Positions 37,852 through 46,225 of a stretch of DNA of 64,000 nt are shown piece by piece. The notes under the pieces are model-generated. The model saw nothing but the letters and a program-made list of their open reading frames with translations. It made no database searches and was not told the DNA's origin. Both the position numbers and the translations under genes were made by a program. This DNA comes from Ghiorsea bivora. GTDB lineage: Bacteria > Pseudomonadota > Zetaproteobacteria > Mariprofundales > Mariprofundaceae. The stretch's first letter is position 1, and the number at the start of each line of letters is the position of its first letter. Location: assembly GCF_000744415.1 (NCBI RefSeq), contig NZ_JQLW01000006.1, positions 124,001 to 188,000 on the forward strand, given 5' to 3'.

Positions 37852-38349
37852 ATGGCAACCCATCGTAGAACCCGCAAACCTTCCGAACTTAAACCACTCA
37901 AATTAAACTTGAGCAAAGTATTCAATGCAGAACATATGCAGCGCTTAAATAGCATTGCTTTGTTACGCAGGCATTGGCACGACATTGTCGGCAGCATGCT
38001 GGCTGAGCGCTGTGAACCTGTTGCCATGGAACCACAAGCCGATGAGTCACTAGGGTTGTTAATTGCAGTCAATCACCCCGTCATTGCCAGCCATATTCGA
38101 CTGCTGCATGAAGAAATTCGTAAGGCATGTTTTAAACGGTGTAAACTTCAAGGTTTGAGCAAGGTATGGACACGTGTGCAAGCCGATGCAGGTATCCGCG
38201 AAGAAAAAAAAGTGCGCATTCGTAATGATATACACTGCCAAGATTTACGCTTACTTGCCCAAAGCCTACAAGATGTGAAGGATAAGCCGCTGCGTCGGTT
38301 AATGTTTCAAGCTGGCGCTGCGCAATTAAGATATTCCAAAGAAGTATAG
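37852..38349 (+). CDS. DciA-type replicative helicase loader (DUF721)
   Basis: 165 residues of the DUF721/DciA family. DciA loads the replicative helicase DnaB in bacteria that lack DnaC/DnaI. Recognisable is the family segment LLRRHWHDIVGSMLAERCEPVAM followed by LLIAVNHPVIASHIRLLHEEI. The C-terminal tail, about residues 100-165, is unlike most members. No dnaC appears in the window, in agreement. It is 18 bp after the HIT gene and 13 bp before the Tim44-like gene. Confidence 0.8.
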   Translation: MATHRRTRKPSELKPLKLNLSKVFNAEHMQRLNSIALLRRHWHDIVGSMLAERCEPVAMEPQADESLGLLIAVNHPVIASHIRLLHEEIRKACFKRCKLQGLSKVWTRVQADAGIREEKKVRIRNDIHCQDLRLLAQSLQDVKDKPLRRLMFQAGAAQLRYSKEV

Positions 38350-38362
38350 GACGTTATAAAAC

Positions 38363-39223
38363 ATGAAAAAAGCAATGATATTCAGCTTGTTAGCCATATT
38401 CATTAGTGTGACTGGATTAAGTACCACAGCAGATGCCAAACGATTCGGCATGGGTGGTAGCTTCGGCAAATCATTCAGTAAACAAAAAAGCTTCTCAAAA
38501 CCAGTGCCTAAACAAGGTGTCAATAAAGCCGCACCAGCGCGTTCTGGCTCACGCGCTGGTGGCATGATGGGTATTCTAGGCGGATTGGCGATGGGTGGTC
38601 TTTTGGGAGCCTTGTTCTTTGGTGGAGGTTTTGAAGGCATCAACTTTATGGACATTCTTATTTTTGGTGGTATTGCCTTTGCGATTTTCTGGTTTATGCG
38701 CAGAGCAGCGGGTGGTCGCAGAGAAGCATACGCACATGCAGGACACCACAACCAAAGCTTTGGACATGATGCACAACCTAACTCTGAGCATCAAACCTTC
38801 ACCAGCGAAGAAACAAGCACATCAGCAAAACCTGCCATTGATGAAGCCCACTTTGTGCAGGCTGCCAAAGATATTTTTGTGCGCATGCAACAAGATTGGG
38901 ATGCCAAAAATGAAGATGATATTCGTTCATTTTGCACATCCGAAGTTGCACAGCATGTACTCGATGATATGAAACGCATAGGTGACAACAAAACACATAC
39001 TGAAATTGGTATGTTGGATGCTGAAATTGCAGAAACATGGGTAGAATCAGGCATGGAATGGGTTGCAGTACATTTCCAAGCCAAACTTAAAGAAGAAACA
39101 TTGAATATGGCTGGTGCTGTGGTTGATACCGAAAATTCCGATGTAAATGAAATATGGATTTTCCAACACACACCAAACAGCGATGACCCAACATGGTACC
39201 TCGCTGGTATTCAACAAGCTTAA
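38363..39223 (+). CDS. Tim44-like domain membrane protein
   Basis: 286 residues. A signal peptide (1-26) is followed by a basic, Gly/Ser-rich stretch, two hydrophobic segments near 70-112 (GGLAMGGLLGALFFGGGF and INFMDILIFGGIAFAIFWFM), then a hydrophilic linker and a Tim44-like alpha/beta domain (about 165-286, EAHFVQAAKDIFVRMQQDW). Bacterial members are inner-membrane proteins whose roles are poorly defined. Two weakly in-frame downstream starts are not needed. Confidence 0.85.
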   Translation: MKKAMIFSLLAIFISVTGLSTTADAKRFGMGGSFGKSFSKQKSFSKPVPKQGVNKAAPARSGSRAGGMMGILGGLAMGGLLGALFFGGGFEGINFMDILIFGGIAFAIFWFMRRAAGGRREAYAHAGHHNQSFGHDAQPNSEHQTFTSEETSTSAKPAIDEAHFVQAAKDIFVRMQQDWDAKNEDDIRSFCTSEVAQHVLDDMKRIGDNKTHTEIGMLDAEIAETWVESGMEWVAVHFQAKLKEETLNMAGAVVDTENSDVNEIWIFQHTPNSDDPTWYLAGIQQA

Positions 39224-39257
39224 TGACATAACAGAAAACGCACGAGGAAAGATAAGT

Positions 39258-39572
39258 ATGAACATTGCAAAAATGATGCAACAAGCCAAGAAAATGCAAG
39301 AAAACATGAAAAACATGCAGGAAGAATTGGCAAACTTGGAAGTGACTGGCGAATCAGGCGGCGGCATGGTTAAAGCCACTGTTGCAGGTAACCACCAAGT
39401 CCAACGCATTGATATTGATGATAGTTTATTGGCTGATGATGATAAATCTTTGCTTGAAGATTTGGTTGTGGCAGCTGTGAATTCGGCAATGATTAAAATC
39501 GAAGAAACAACCAAAGCCAAACAAAAAGATATGATGGGTGGCATGTCGCTACCACCAGGATTTTCACTATAA
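39258..39572 (+). CDS. ybaB: YbaB/EbfC-family nucleoid-associated protein
   Basis: 104 residues, DNA-binding tweezer-like dimer. MNIAKMMQQAKKMQENM starts the family helix and GGGMVKATVAGNHQVQRIDID the central sheet. Frame is open upstream of ATG 39258, but GAGGAAA 8 bases before this ATG sets the start. It overlaps recR by one base (TAATG), the arrangement seen in many bacteria (dnaX-ybaB-recR), although dnaX is not here. Confidence 0.95.
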   Translation: MNIAKMMQQAKKMQENMKNMQEELANLEVTGESGGGMVKATVAGNHQVQRIDIDDSLLADDDKSLLEDLVVAAVNSAMIKIEETTKAKQKDMMGGMSLPPGFSL

Positions 39573-40201
39573 TGTACCACTTGGCAGGCATGCCTGAGCC
39601 ATTGGCGCGTTTGGTGGAGCAGCTTAGTGCATTCCAAGGCATTGGTCCTAAAACTGCCATGCGCCTTGCTTTAAACATGCTGGAACAATCAGAAAATGAA
39701 GTAAAAAACCTAGCGCATTCATTGGAGCACCTACACACGCAGGTAAAGTTTTGTGATACCTGTGGTGGGTTTGCTTCTGCCAACCATTGTACGATTTGTG
39801 ATAATGTGAAACGCCAACATGAACTTGTCTGTGTGGTTGAACAACCTGTGGATGTATTGATGCTAGAGCGTGGTCACTTTCAAGGCAGTTATCATGTCTT
39901 ACATGGTCGCCTCAGCCCTGTGGATGGCATTGGCCCTGATAAACTTCGGTTTAATAGCTTGGACAAACGTATTGCAAACGGCAATATCAAAGAGTTGATT
40001 ATGGCAACCAGCGCAACGGTGGATGGTGAAGCCACTGCTCACTTTATTTCCCGCCGCTATGCCCATCATCATATTCGCATCTCTCGTATTGCCCGTGGTG
40101 TGCCTGAAGGCGGCGAATTGGAATATTTAGATGAATACACATTATCACGTGCTTTGGAGCAACGGGTTTTGTGGGAACAAGAGCGAACCATCGCTTCATA
40201 A
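39572..40201 (+). CDS. recR: Recombination protein RecR
   Basis: 209 residues; part of the RecFOR pathway that loads RecA at gaps. It has the helix-hairpin-helix region AFQGIGPKTAMRLAL (18-32), the four-cysteine zinc motif CDTCGGFASANHCTIC (59-74) and the Toprim domain starting VVEQPVDVLMLERG. Normal length. Starts at the overlapping TAATG with ybaB, so translational coupling is expected. Confidence 0.97.
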   Translation: MYHLAGMPEPLARLVEQLSAFQGIGPKTAMRLALNMLEQSENEVKNLAHSLEHLHTQVKFCDTCGGFASANHCTICDNVKRQHELVCVVEQPVDVLMLERGHFQGSYHVLHGRLSPVDGIGPDKLRFNSLDKRIANGNIKELIMATSATVDGEATAHFISRRYAHHHIRISRIARGVPEGGELEYLDEYTLSRALEQRVLWEQERTIAS

Positions 40202-40232
40202 ACACAATTAAGGATTAGGAAGATAGTTATTT

Positions 40233-41156
40233 ATGTTAAATTTTGCAGATAGAGATGGAATGATTTGGTTTGATGGTGAAATGGTACCTTGGCGTGATGC
40301 CAAAATTCATGTGCTCACCCATACCCTGCATTATGGCATGGGTGTATTTGAAGGTGTTCGCGCTTATCATGCTGAAGAAGGCACTGCGATTTTCCGTTTA
40401 CAAGAGCATACCGACCGTTTGTTTAACTCTGCAAAAATCATGAATATGGATATGCCTTATTCTAAAGATGAGATTAACCAAGCCCAATTGGATGCCGTTA
40501 AAATCAACAACCTTGATTCAGCTTATTTGCGTCCTATGGCGTTTTATGGTTCTGAAGGTATGGGTTTACGCGCTGATGGTTTGAAAACACATGTTATCGT
40601 TGCCGCTTGGCATTGGGGTGCATATTTGGGCGAAGATGCTTTGAAAAAAGGCATTCGTATTCGCACATCTTCATTCACTCGTCATCATCCAAATATCGCC
40701 ATGTGCAAAGCCAAAGCCAATGGTAACTACATCAACTCTATGCTTGCGCTCTCTGATGCACTCAAAGATGGTTATGATGAAGCGTTGTTATTGGATGTAG
40801 ATGGTTTTGTGGCTGAGGGCAGTGGTGAAAACTTCTTTTTGGTTAAAGACGGTGTGATTTATACACCAGAACTATCCAGCGCTTTGGATGGCATTACCCG
40901 TAAAACCGTGATTCAGCTTGCTGAAGAAGAAGGTTATAAAGTGATTGAAAAACGTATCACCCGTGATGAAGTTTATATTGCTGATGAAGCATTTTTCACA
41001 GGTACAGCTGCTGAAGTCACCCCAATTCGTGAACTTGATGGTCGAACCATTGGTTGTGGCTCTCGTGGTCCGATTACTGAAGTACTGCAAACCAAATACT
41101 TTGATGTGGTGCATGGCAGAAGCCCTGCACATAAAGATTGGTTAGCTGCTGTTTAA
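40233..41156 (+). CDS. ilvE: Branched-chain amino acid aminotransferase
   Basis: PLP fold-type IV transaminase of valine, leucine and isoleucine synthesis. Residues include the early motif LHYGMGVFEGVRAY, PLP Lys161 in CKAKANGNYINSM, and the ligand loop FFTGTAAEVTPIRELDGR. Length 307 is standard for IlvE. The SUI1 gene starts at the next base after its TAA. With ilvC at 48.8 kb and leuB at 22 kb it covers part of the branched-chain pathway in scattered sites. Confidence 0.96.
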   Translation: MLNFADRDGMIWFDGEMVPWRDAKIHVLTHTLHYGMGVFEGVRAYHAEEGTAIFRLQEHTDRLFNSAKIMNMDMPYSKDEINQAQLDAVKINNLDSAYLRPMAFYGSEGMGLRADGLKTHVIVAAWHWGAYLGEDALKKGIRIRTSSFTRHHPNIAMCKAKANGNYINSMLALSDALKDGYDEALLLDVDGFVAEGSGENFFLVKDGVIYTPELSSALDGITRKTVIQLAEEEGYKVIEKRITRDEVYIADEAFFTGTAAEVTPIRELDGRTIGCGSRGPITEVLQTKYFDVVHGRSPAHKDWLAAV

Positions 41157-41531
41157 ATGTCCAGCGACAGAGTATTGGTCTATTCTAGTGAAGATGGGAT
41201 GATAAATAAATCATCTCAGCCTTCAGCCAAAGTTGGCAAACGCGGTAAAAAGAAAAAAGGCACTGCCCCTTCACCCATTAAAAACCCTAATAAACAAGGC
41301 GTGCGTATTATGCGTGAAAGCAAAGGGCGTGGCGGCAAATCGGTATCTGTGATTACAGGTTTAAGCTTGGATAAAGATGCACTCAAGAAGTTGGGCAAAA
41401 CACTCAAAGCCCAATTGGGTACAGGTGGTGCAATCAAAGATAACAACATCGAAATTCAAGGCGACCACAGAGAAAAGCTGCTTGAGCTTTTGGATAAACA
41501 AGGCATCAAAGCAAAAATAGCTGGCGGTTAA
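41157..41531 (+). CDS. SUI1/YciH-family translation-factor-like protein
   Basis: 124 residues, the YciH relative of eukaryotic initiation factor 1. The SUI1 core is at about 48-124: RIMRESKGRGGKSVSVITGL, then KKLGKTLKAQLGTGGAIKDN and the final EIQGDHREKLLELLDKQGIKAK. The N-terminal third is basic and low-complexity (KRGKKKKGTAPSP). Immediately follows ilvE and ends 1 base before the holC ATG, hence the three are one operon. Confidence 0.9.
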   Translation: MSSDRVLVYSSEDGMINKSSQPSAKVGKRGKKKKGTAPSPIKNPNKQGVRIMRESKGRGGKSVSVITGLSLDKDALKKLGKTLKAQLGTGGAIKDNNIEIQGDHREKLLELLDKQGIKAKIAGG

Positions 41532-41532
41532 C

Positions 41533-41976
41533 ATGGAAACCAAAGTTCACTTTGAATCCTTAGAACATGCCGACCGCATCAAAGGCATTGCCAAGCTTTT
41601 ATTACGCCGCAACCGCTTAACCCCACATGTATTGGTGCTTTGCCCTGATGAAGATTTTATGCAACAACTTGATGAAACATTGTGGACAATTCATCCCGAA
41701 GCCTTCCTGCCGCATGCCATCGCCAGCGATGATGCCGCCAACAATGCCAAACAACCCATTTTATTGGCGACACATATCAACCGTGATAATCAAGCAGCAG
41801 TGCTTATCAATGGTGGTTTGGAAATACCACCCGAATTACAAGGTTTTTCGCATATTGTTGATTTTGTTGATGCTTGGGATGAAAATTTAAAACAAGCTTC
41901 TCGCGAAAGGTTTAAAACCTACCGTCAACTATCTTTTAAACCGAGCTATATTCCACCGAGCAAACAAAACCAATAG
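41533..41976 (+). CDS. holC: DNA polymerase III chi subunit
   Basis: 147 residues of the HolC family: KGIAKLLLRRNRLTPHVLVLC near the start, LDETLWTIHPEAFLPHAIA in the middle, PILLATHINRDNQAAVLINGG and FVDAWDENLKQASRERFKTYR at the end. Chi is the subunit of the clamp loader that contacts single-strand binding protein. One base after the SUI1 stop. Convergent with the GT83 gene 18 bp downstream; no hairpin terminator seen between. Confidence 0.88.
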   Translation: METKVHFESLEHADRIKGIAKLLLRRNRLTPHVLVLCPDEDFMQQLDETLWTIHPEAFLPHAIASDDAANNAKQPILLATHINRDNQAAVLINGGLEIPPELQGFSHIVDFVDAWDENLKQASRERFKTYRQLSFKPSYIPPSKQNQ

Positions 41977-41993
41977 TTTTAAGCACACAGTCC

Positions 41994-43490
41994 TTAAGAT
42001 GCTTGGTATTTAAACAACATATACCGTTTACTTTCAAACAATACATCACTCATCTTTTCACGTATATTTTTAGGTAAATTGCCCAACTCACCTTTGGCTA
42101 CCACCACATAAAAAGTTGGCACCACACCAACGACTTGTGTTTGAAATTGCTGCCAAGTTATCACCTTGCTGTGTTTCATGGTTCGCGGAGCCAACTCTAC
42201 CAACACAGCTTGGTTAGCCGAATAATACTGCGCCGAAAATGGGCGCGTATTGATATAATAAATACCTTGCGCATCGGCTTGATGCATTTGGTAATATGCA
42301 ATCAAATTTTTCTCTGTAGGTAATTTTTCTTCATGTTGGCTAAAATAAATACCCGCCACAAGAAAAATGATTGGGGTAAACAATACAAATACACTGGTTA
42401 CAGGATAAGAGCCTACCTTTATTTGATGCCCTTGTTTTGCCCAATACATCGCCAGTAAGATTGCCAATGCAGGCAGTGCGGGCAAAATATATGTTGCTAA
42501 GATATTGGCAGAAATCGTGAAGAAAATAAGTGTAAACAACGACCACATCACAAAATAACTTGTTTCCTGATGGTGGCGCAGTGTATAAAACCATTGTTTA
42601 ACACCCGATACACTTACCATACGCTTGCCCAATATTGCCAAAACCATGAATGAAAAAGGAAGGGCTGCACCCAGCCACATCACCCAAATATAACCTTTGG
42701 GTTCTTTATGCGCAGTGCCATACAAATCGCCTTTCCAACCCGAATCGATAAAACGCATAAAATGTTCGCCCACAATAAAGTAGTCAATAAAACCTGGAGT
42801 TTTTAATTCCGCCAGCACATACCAAGGCAAAGCTAAGAGCAATACAATCGCTATACCTGCCCACCAAGAAAAAGCAGAAAGAAGTTTCAATCGTTTGAAG
42901 TCCCACATCAACCACATGCTTAATGCACCGCCCACCAGCACAAAAATCAATGGCCCCTTGGTCAACAATCCCAAGGCAATACCAACAAAAAATAAATGAC
43001 TCCAATAATGCTCTTGCTTACGTATCACCATGATAAAAGAAATCATGGTTAATGTACTGGCAAACGTAAGAAAAGGGTCGGTTAGCACTGCACCACTCAA
43101 TACAAATACCAACACCATCGACAAATAAATCAACACACCCAAATAGGCTGTCGCCTTGACATAAAATGTGACCAAATAACGGAAAATCAACCATGCCGTA
43201 AGCAATGTAAATATAAGCGAAGGAATACGTGGCACAAAATCATGCACACCAAAGACCTCATAAGACAATGCAGCAGCCCAAAAAGAAAAAGGTGGTTTAC
43301 CCCAAAAAGGAATACCCACATCAAAATATGGCGTAATCCAATCATTGCTCATCGCCATCATTAGTGCGATATTGGCATAACGCGCCTCTGTCGTATCTGT
43401 CAGTGGAAAAACCACCATCATATACACCCGCACCAGCACTAAAATGGCTAAAAGTAATAAAAAACGCTGTTTGGTCATATATTCTTGCAT
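41994..43490 (-). CDS. GT83/ArnT-like glycosyltransferase
   Basis: 498 residues, about eleven to twelve membrane helices, in the PMT/ArnT glycosyltransferase clan. TTEARYANIALMM near 34 and FWGKPPFSFWAAALSYEVFG near 63 correspond to the catalytic periplasmic loop region of ArnT-like enzymes. These transfer a sugar from a polyprenyl-phosphate carrier to lipid A, glycan or protein acceptors. The acceptor cannot be inferred. It is downstream of GtrA-like and GT2 genes, the set expected to supply the lipid-linked sugar. Start MQEYMTKQ at 43490 (AAGGAAA upstream); ATG 43478 possible. Confidence 0.85.
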   Translation of the reverse strand: MQEYMTKQRFLLLLAILVLVRVYMMVVFPLTDTTEARYANIALMMAMSNDWITPYFDVGIPFWGKPPFSFWAAALSYEVFGVHDFVPRIPSLIFTLLTAWLIFRYLVTFYVKATAYLGVLIYLSMVLVFVLSGAVLTDPFLTFASTLTMISFIMVIRKQEHYWSHLFFVGIALGLLTKGPLIFVLVGGALSMWLMWDFKRLKLLSAFSWWAGIAIVLLLALPWYVLAELKTPGFIDYFIVGEHFMRFIDSGWKGDLYGTAHKEPKGYIWVMWLGAALPFSFMVLAILGKRMVSVSGVKQWFYTLRHHQETSYFVMWSLFTLIFFTISANILATYILPALPALAILLAMYWAKQGHQIKVGSYPVTSVFVLFTPIIFLVAGIYFSQHEEKLPTEKNLIAYYQMHQADAQGIYYINTRPFSAQYYSANQAVLVELAPRTMKHSKVITWQQFQTQVVGVVPTFYVVVAKGELGNLPKNIREKMSDVLFESKRYMLFKYQAS

Positions 43491-43499
43491 GTTTTTTCC

Positions 43500-43859
43500 T
43501 TATTTAACTTGAAATGTCCAAAGCTTATGAATGACAAACGATACCAATGGAATCACCATCACAATCAACAGCGTTTGTATATATTGGTTGTCCAATCGAA
43601 ACCATGTTGACGACATATATGCCAGCACAAATGCCCCACTTTGCACAGCAAAAAAACGTACAAACTTCTGTGCATCAAAGCTTGCTTTAAACACATATTT
43701 GCTCTGAAAAATATATGAAAACATAAAGGCAATGAGAAAAGCACAGCTATTGGCAAGCAATACCGATGTGCTAAGCCCATAAATTAACAACCATGCCGAC
43801 AACAAATGAATCAGGGTCGCAATGATACCAAAAAAGCCATACCTACTTAATTGCAGCAA
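43500..43859 (-). CDS. GtrA-family membrane protein (putative flippase)
   Basis: About 119 residues with four membrane helices, GtrA type (LSRYGFFGIIATLIHLLSAWLL opening and FSYIFQSKYVF in the middle). GtrA proteins are thought to flip polyprenyl-linked sugars across the inner membrane. The frame stays open upstream inside the GT2 gene. TTG 43859, just beyond the GT2 stop, gives the usual family length and is used here, though the true start is not certain. It lies between the GT2 gene and the GT83 gene. Confidence 0.8.
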   Translation of the reverse strand: MLQLSRYGFFGIIATLIHLLSAWLLIYGLSTSVLLANSCAFLIAFMFSYIFQSKYVFKASFDAQKFVRFFAVQSGAFVLAYMSSTWFRLDNQYIQTLLIVMVIPLVSFVIHKLWTFQVK

Positions 43860-43866
43860 CAGTATT

Positions 43867-44799
43867 TTAATATTCGCGCTCCACGATATAAATCGGCCTA
43901 CGCTTGGACTCAAGGTAAATCCTGCCGATATATTCACCCAAAATACCAATACCCATCAATTGAATACCACCAAGGAATAACACAATGGTAATGATTGAAG
44001 CATAACCTGGGCTATCCACCCCAAACATCAGTGTTTTGAGCACAATCCACGAGCCATACACAAAAGCAATCAACGCTAATACACTGCCGACATACAACCA
44101 AACGCGTAACGGAGCCGTTGAAAAGCTGGTGATACCATCGAGTGCAAAATTCCAAAGCTTCCAACCATTAAAACTGGATTCACCTGCTACACGTTCTTCG
44201 CGTTTGTAGGTTACAACCGCAGTTTTAAAACCAAGCCATGCAAAAATACCTTTCATAAAACGCTGGGTCTCGGGTAGTTGTTTTAGCGCATCAACCACAC
44301 GCCGTGACATCAAACGATAATCCCCAACATTTTGTGGGATTTGAATATCTGATATTTTATTATGCATTTTATAGAAAAATTCAGCGCTCATCCGCTTGGC
44401 AGTCGAGTCAGTTGTTCTGTCTTCTCGCTTGCCGACCACCACATCGTAACCTGCTTCATATTCACGTACAAAATCTAAAATAAGCTCGGGTGGGTCTTGC
44501 AAATCCACGTCAATGGGCACCACCACTTCACCTTGGGCATGGTCAATACCCGCAGTAAGCGCTGCTTCTTTACCAAAATTCCGTGCTAGGTTTAAAACAC
44601 GAACTTCATCGTGTGCTTTGGCTTTTTCAATCAAAATATCCAATGTGTTATCGCGGCTTCCATCATTCACAAACACAATCTCAAAGTCACGATTCAAACG
44701 TTTTAAAATGACAAACATCTCTTGCAAAAACACATCAATCACGCCTGCTTCATTATAGCAGGGTGCAACAATAGATATAAATGGAGTTTTATTTTGCAT
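43867..44799 (-). CDS. Polyprenyl-phosphate glycosyltransferase (GtrB/DPM1-like, GT2)
   Basis: 310 residues. Cytoplasmic GT2 domain with VAPCYNEAGVIDVFLQEM, VNDGSRDNT and the DxD-like PIDVDLQDPPELI, then two C-terminal membrane helices (about 228-250 and 265-290) as in GtrB. It should build a polyprenyl-phosphate sugar from a nucleotide sugar; UDP-glucose from galU would be a natural donor, but the sugar is not known. First gene of the gtrB-gtrA-GT83 cassette. The upstream 220 bp (44800-45019), a divergent region shared with the HDOD gene, contains nothing recognised. Confidence 0.9.
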   Translation of the reverse strand: MQNKTPFISIVAPCYNEAGVIDVFLQEMFVILKRLNRDFEIVFVNDGSRDNTLDILIEKAKAHDEVRVLNLARNFGKEAALTAGIDHAQGEVVVPIDVDLQDPPELILDFVREYEAGYDVVVGKREDRTTDSTAKRMSAEFFYKMHNKISDIQIPQNVGDYRLMSRRVVDALKQLPETQRFMKGIFAWLGFKTAVVTYKREERVAGESSFNGWKLWNFALDGITSFSTAPLRVWLYVGSVLALIAFVYGSWIVLKTLMFGVDSPGYASIITIVLFLGGIQLMGIGILGEYIGRIYLESKRRPIYIVEREY

Positions 44800-45019
44800 G
44801 AATCGCTAACCGCCTGTGTTCCCAATGTTGAAAGTGTAATTCGTGCCATTGCCTAAAGCAAACATACACATAACTTTATATGGCTGTTCCTAAACTCTCA
44901 CATCTTTATAACCCTATAAAAAACAGAAAAACTACACATTAGGCATAACAATTGCTTGTTACAATCAACAATCAACATTGATACCGATAAACAAATAAAA
45001 AAGTTGAGGCAACAGTAAA

Positions 45020-46000
45020 ATGTGGCGTTTATTTAAAAGATTTTTTGCAAGTAAACAAAAAGAAACCTTTGAGACTGAAGAAAGAAAACATAATCCTTTT
45101 AATCTCGATTTAGGGACCAGAAGTGGCTTTGAAGCTAAGCAATTATTGGAAACAGTCACTCAACCCGAACGCCTTAAAATGTATGCCGATGCAGTCAGAA
45201 GACTACCTATGCCTTCTGCATTATGGGATGAATACCAACGCCTTTCCCGCGCAGGCGCATCCAACCGTAAATTATCATCCATCATCAAAGGCGACCCCGT
45301 GCTGTCAGCTCAAATCCTTAAGGTTGTGAATGCACCAGCTTTTGGACTGAGAAAACCTATTGTTGATTTAAACAGAGCTATTTCACACTTGGGCAACAAC
45401 TTGGTAAGAAGCATCGTCGCCAAACATTGTTTTTCTCAAGTGATTCCCCAAATGCGTGGTGCTTACAACCTAACTGACCTTTGGAAACACGGCATGGCAG
45501 TATCAGCACTGGCTGAAGTTGTAAGCAAACATATACCCAAATGTGAAGCCAAAACTGCAGCAGCGATAGGTCTGTTTCATGATATTGGACGCATGGGTCT
45601 TAACTTTGTTAAAACAGAGCGTCAGCCCATTATGTTTAACCATGAAAAAGGTATACTTGTCCACGAAGCTGAACGCTTTGGCTGCACACATGTTGAAGTC
45701 GGTTGTATTTTTGCGGAACATTGGAACTTACCTGAAAAAATACAACAAGGTATCCTCTGGCACCATCACCCTGGTGCTGCTGACAAACAGGTTGTGCCTG
45801 AATCCATCCGCGCTGAAGTTTTTGCTGTTTATATTGCAGATTTATTGGCAAAACACTTGGAATTTAGTGGCGGGAATGCAAGTAAGACCCTACCCCATGA
45901 AAGTTACGCACCCTTATTACCCAAAACAACACTTTATGACCTGATGCAAAATAAAACCATTAGCAAAGAGCTTTGGCGTATCAACTGCATTGATTTTTAA
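45020..46000 (+). CDS. HDOD-domain signalling protein
   Basis: 326 residues. The HDOD domain spans about 60-260: RLPMPSALWDEYQRLSRAG, then KGDPVLSAQILKVVNAPAFGL and the HD-like segment IGLFHDIGRMGLNF. HDOD proteins act as signalling or regulatory scaffolds related to HD hydrolases. In this one the HD doublet is kept (HD at FHDIG), but the upstream metal ligands are not obvious. GAGG is 9 bases before ATG. A small lipoprotein gene follows 45 bp downstream. Confidence 0.88.
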   Translation: MWRLFKRFFASKQKETFETEERKHNPFNLDLGTRSGFEAKQLLETVTQPERLKMYADAVRRLPMPSALWDEYQRLSRAGASNRKLSSIIKGDPVLSAQILKVVNAPAFGLRKPIVDLNRAISHLGNNLVRSIVAKHCFSQVIPQMRGAYNLTDLWKHGMAVSALAEVVSKHIPKCEAKTAAAIGLFHDIGRMGLNFVKTERQPIMFNHEKGILVHEAERFGCTHVEVGCIFAEHWNLPEKIQQGILWHHHPGAADKQVVPESIRAEVFAVYIADLLAKHLEFSGGNASKTLPHESYAPLLPKTTLYDLMQNKTISKELWRINCIDF

Positions 46001-46045
46001 GTTATGAAAAGAAAGTATCTGCTTCTTACCTACAAAGGAGAAGCA

Positions 46046-46225
46046 ATGAAGAAACTTATGATTTTACTCACCATATTGGCTGCAATCACAGCCTGCAGCG
46101 AAGAAGAACGCCCTGCAGCACAAGCCAAACATGCACTTGATGCAGCTCAGCAAGCGGCAGACCAAGCCACACAACATGCACAAGATATGGCAGATAAAGC
46201 GCAAGAAATGTTAGATAATCAGTAA
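46046..46225 (+). CDS. Small Ala/Gln-rich lipoprotein
   Basis: 59 residues: lipoprotein signal with lipobox AITAC (Cys17), then a purely helical stretch with AxxAAQQAADQATQHAQDMADKA heptad-like spacing, so probably a short coiled coil anchored in a membrane. AAAGGAG is 5 bases before ATG 46046, while an in-frame ATG 42 bases upstream has no such site. The gene ends overlapping the convergent gene at 46219-47058 by 7 bases. Function unknown; resembles small entericidin/Lpp-like lipoproteins only in general build. Confidence 0.7.
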   Translation: MKKLMILLTILAAITACSEEERPAAQAKHALDAAQQAADQATQHAQDMADKAQEMLDNQ

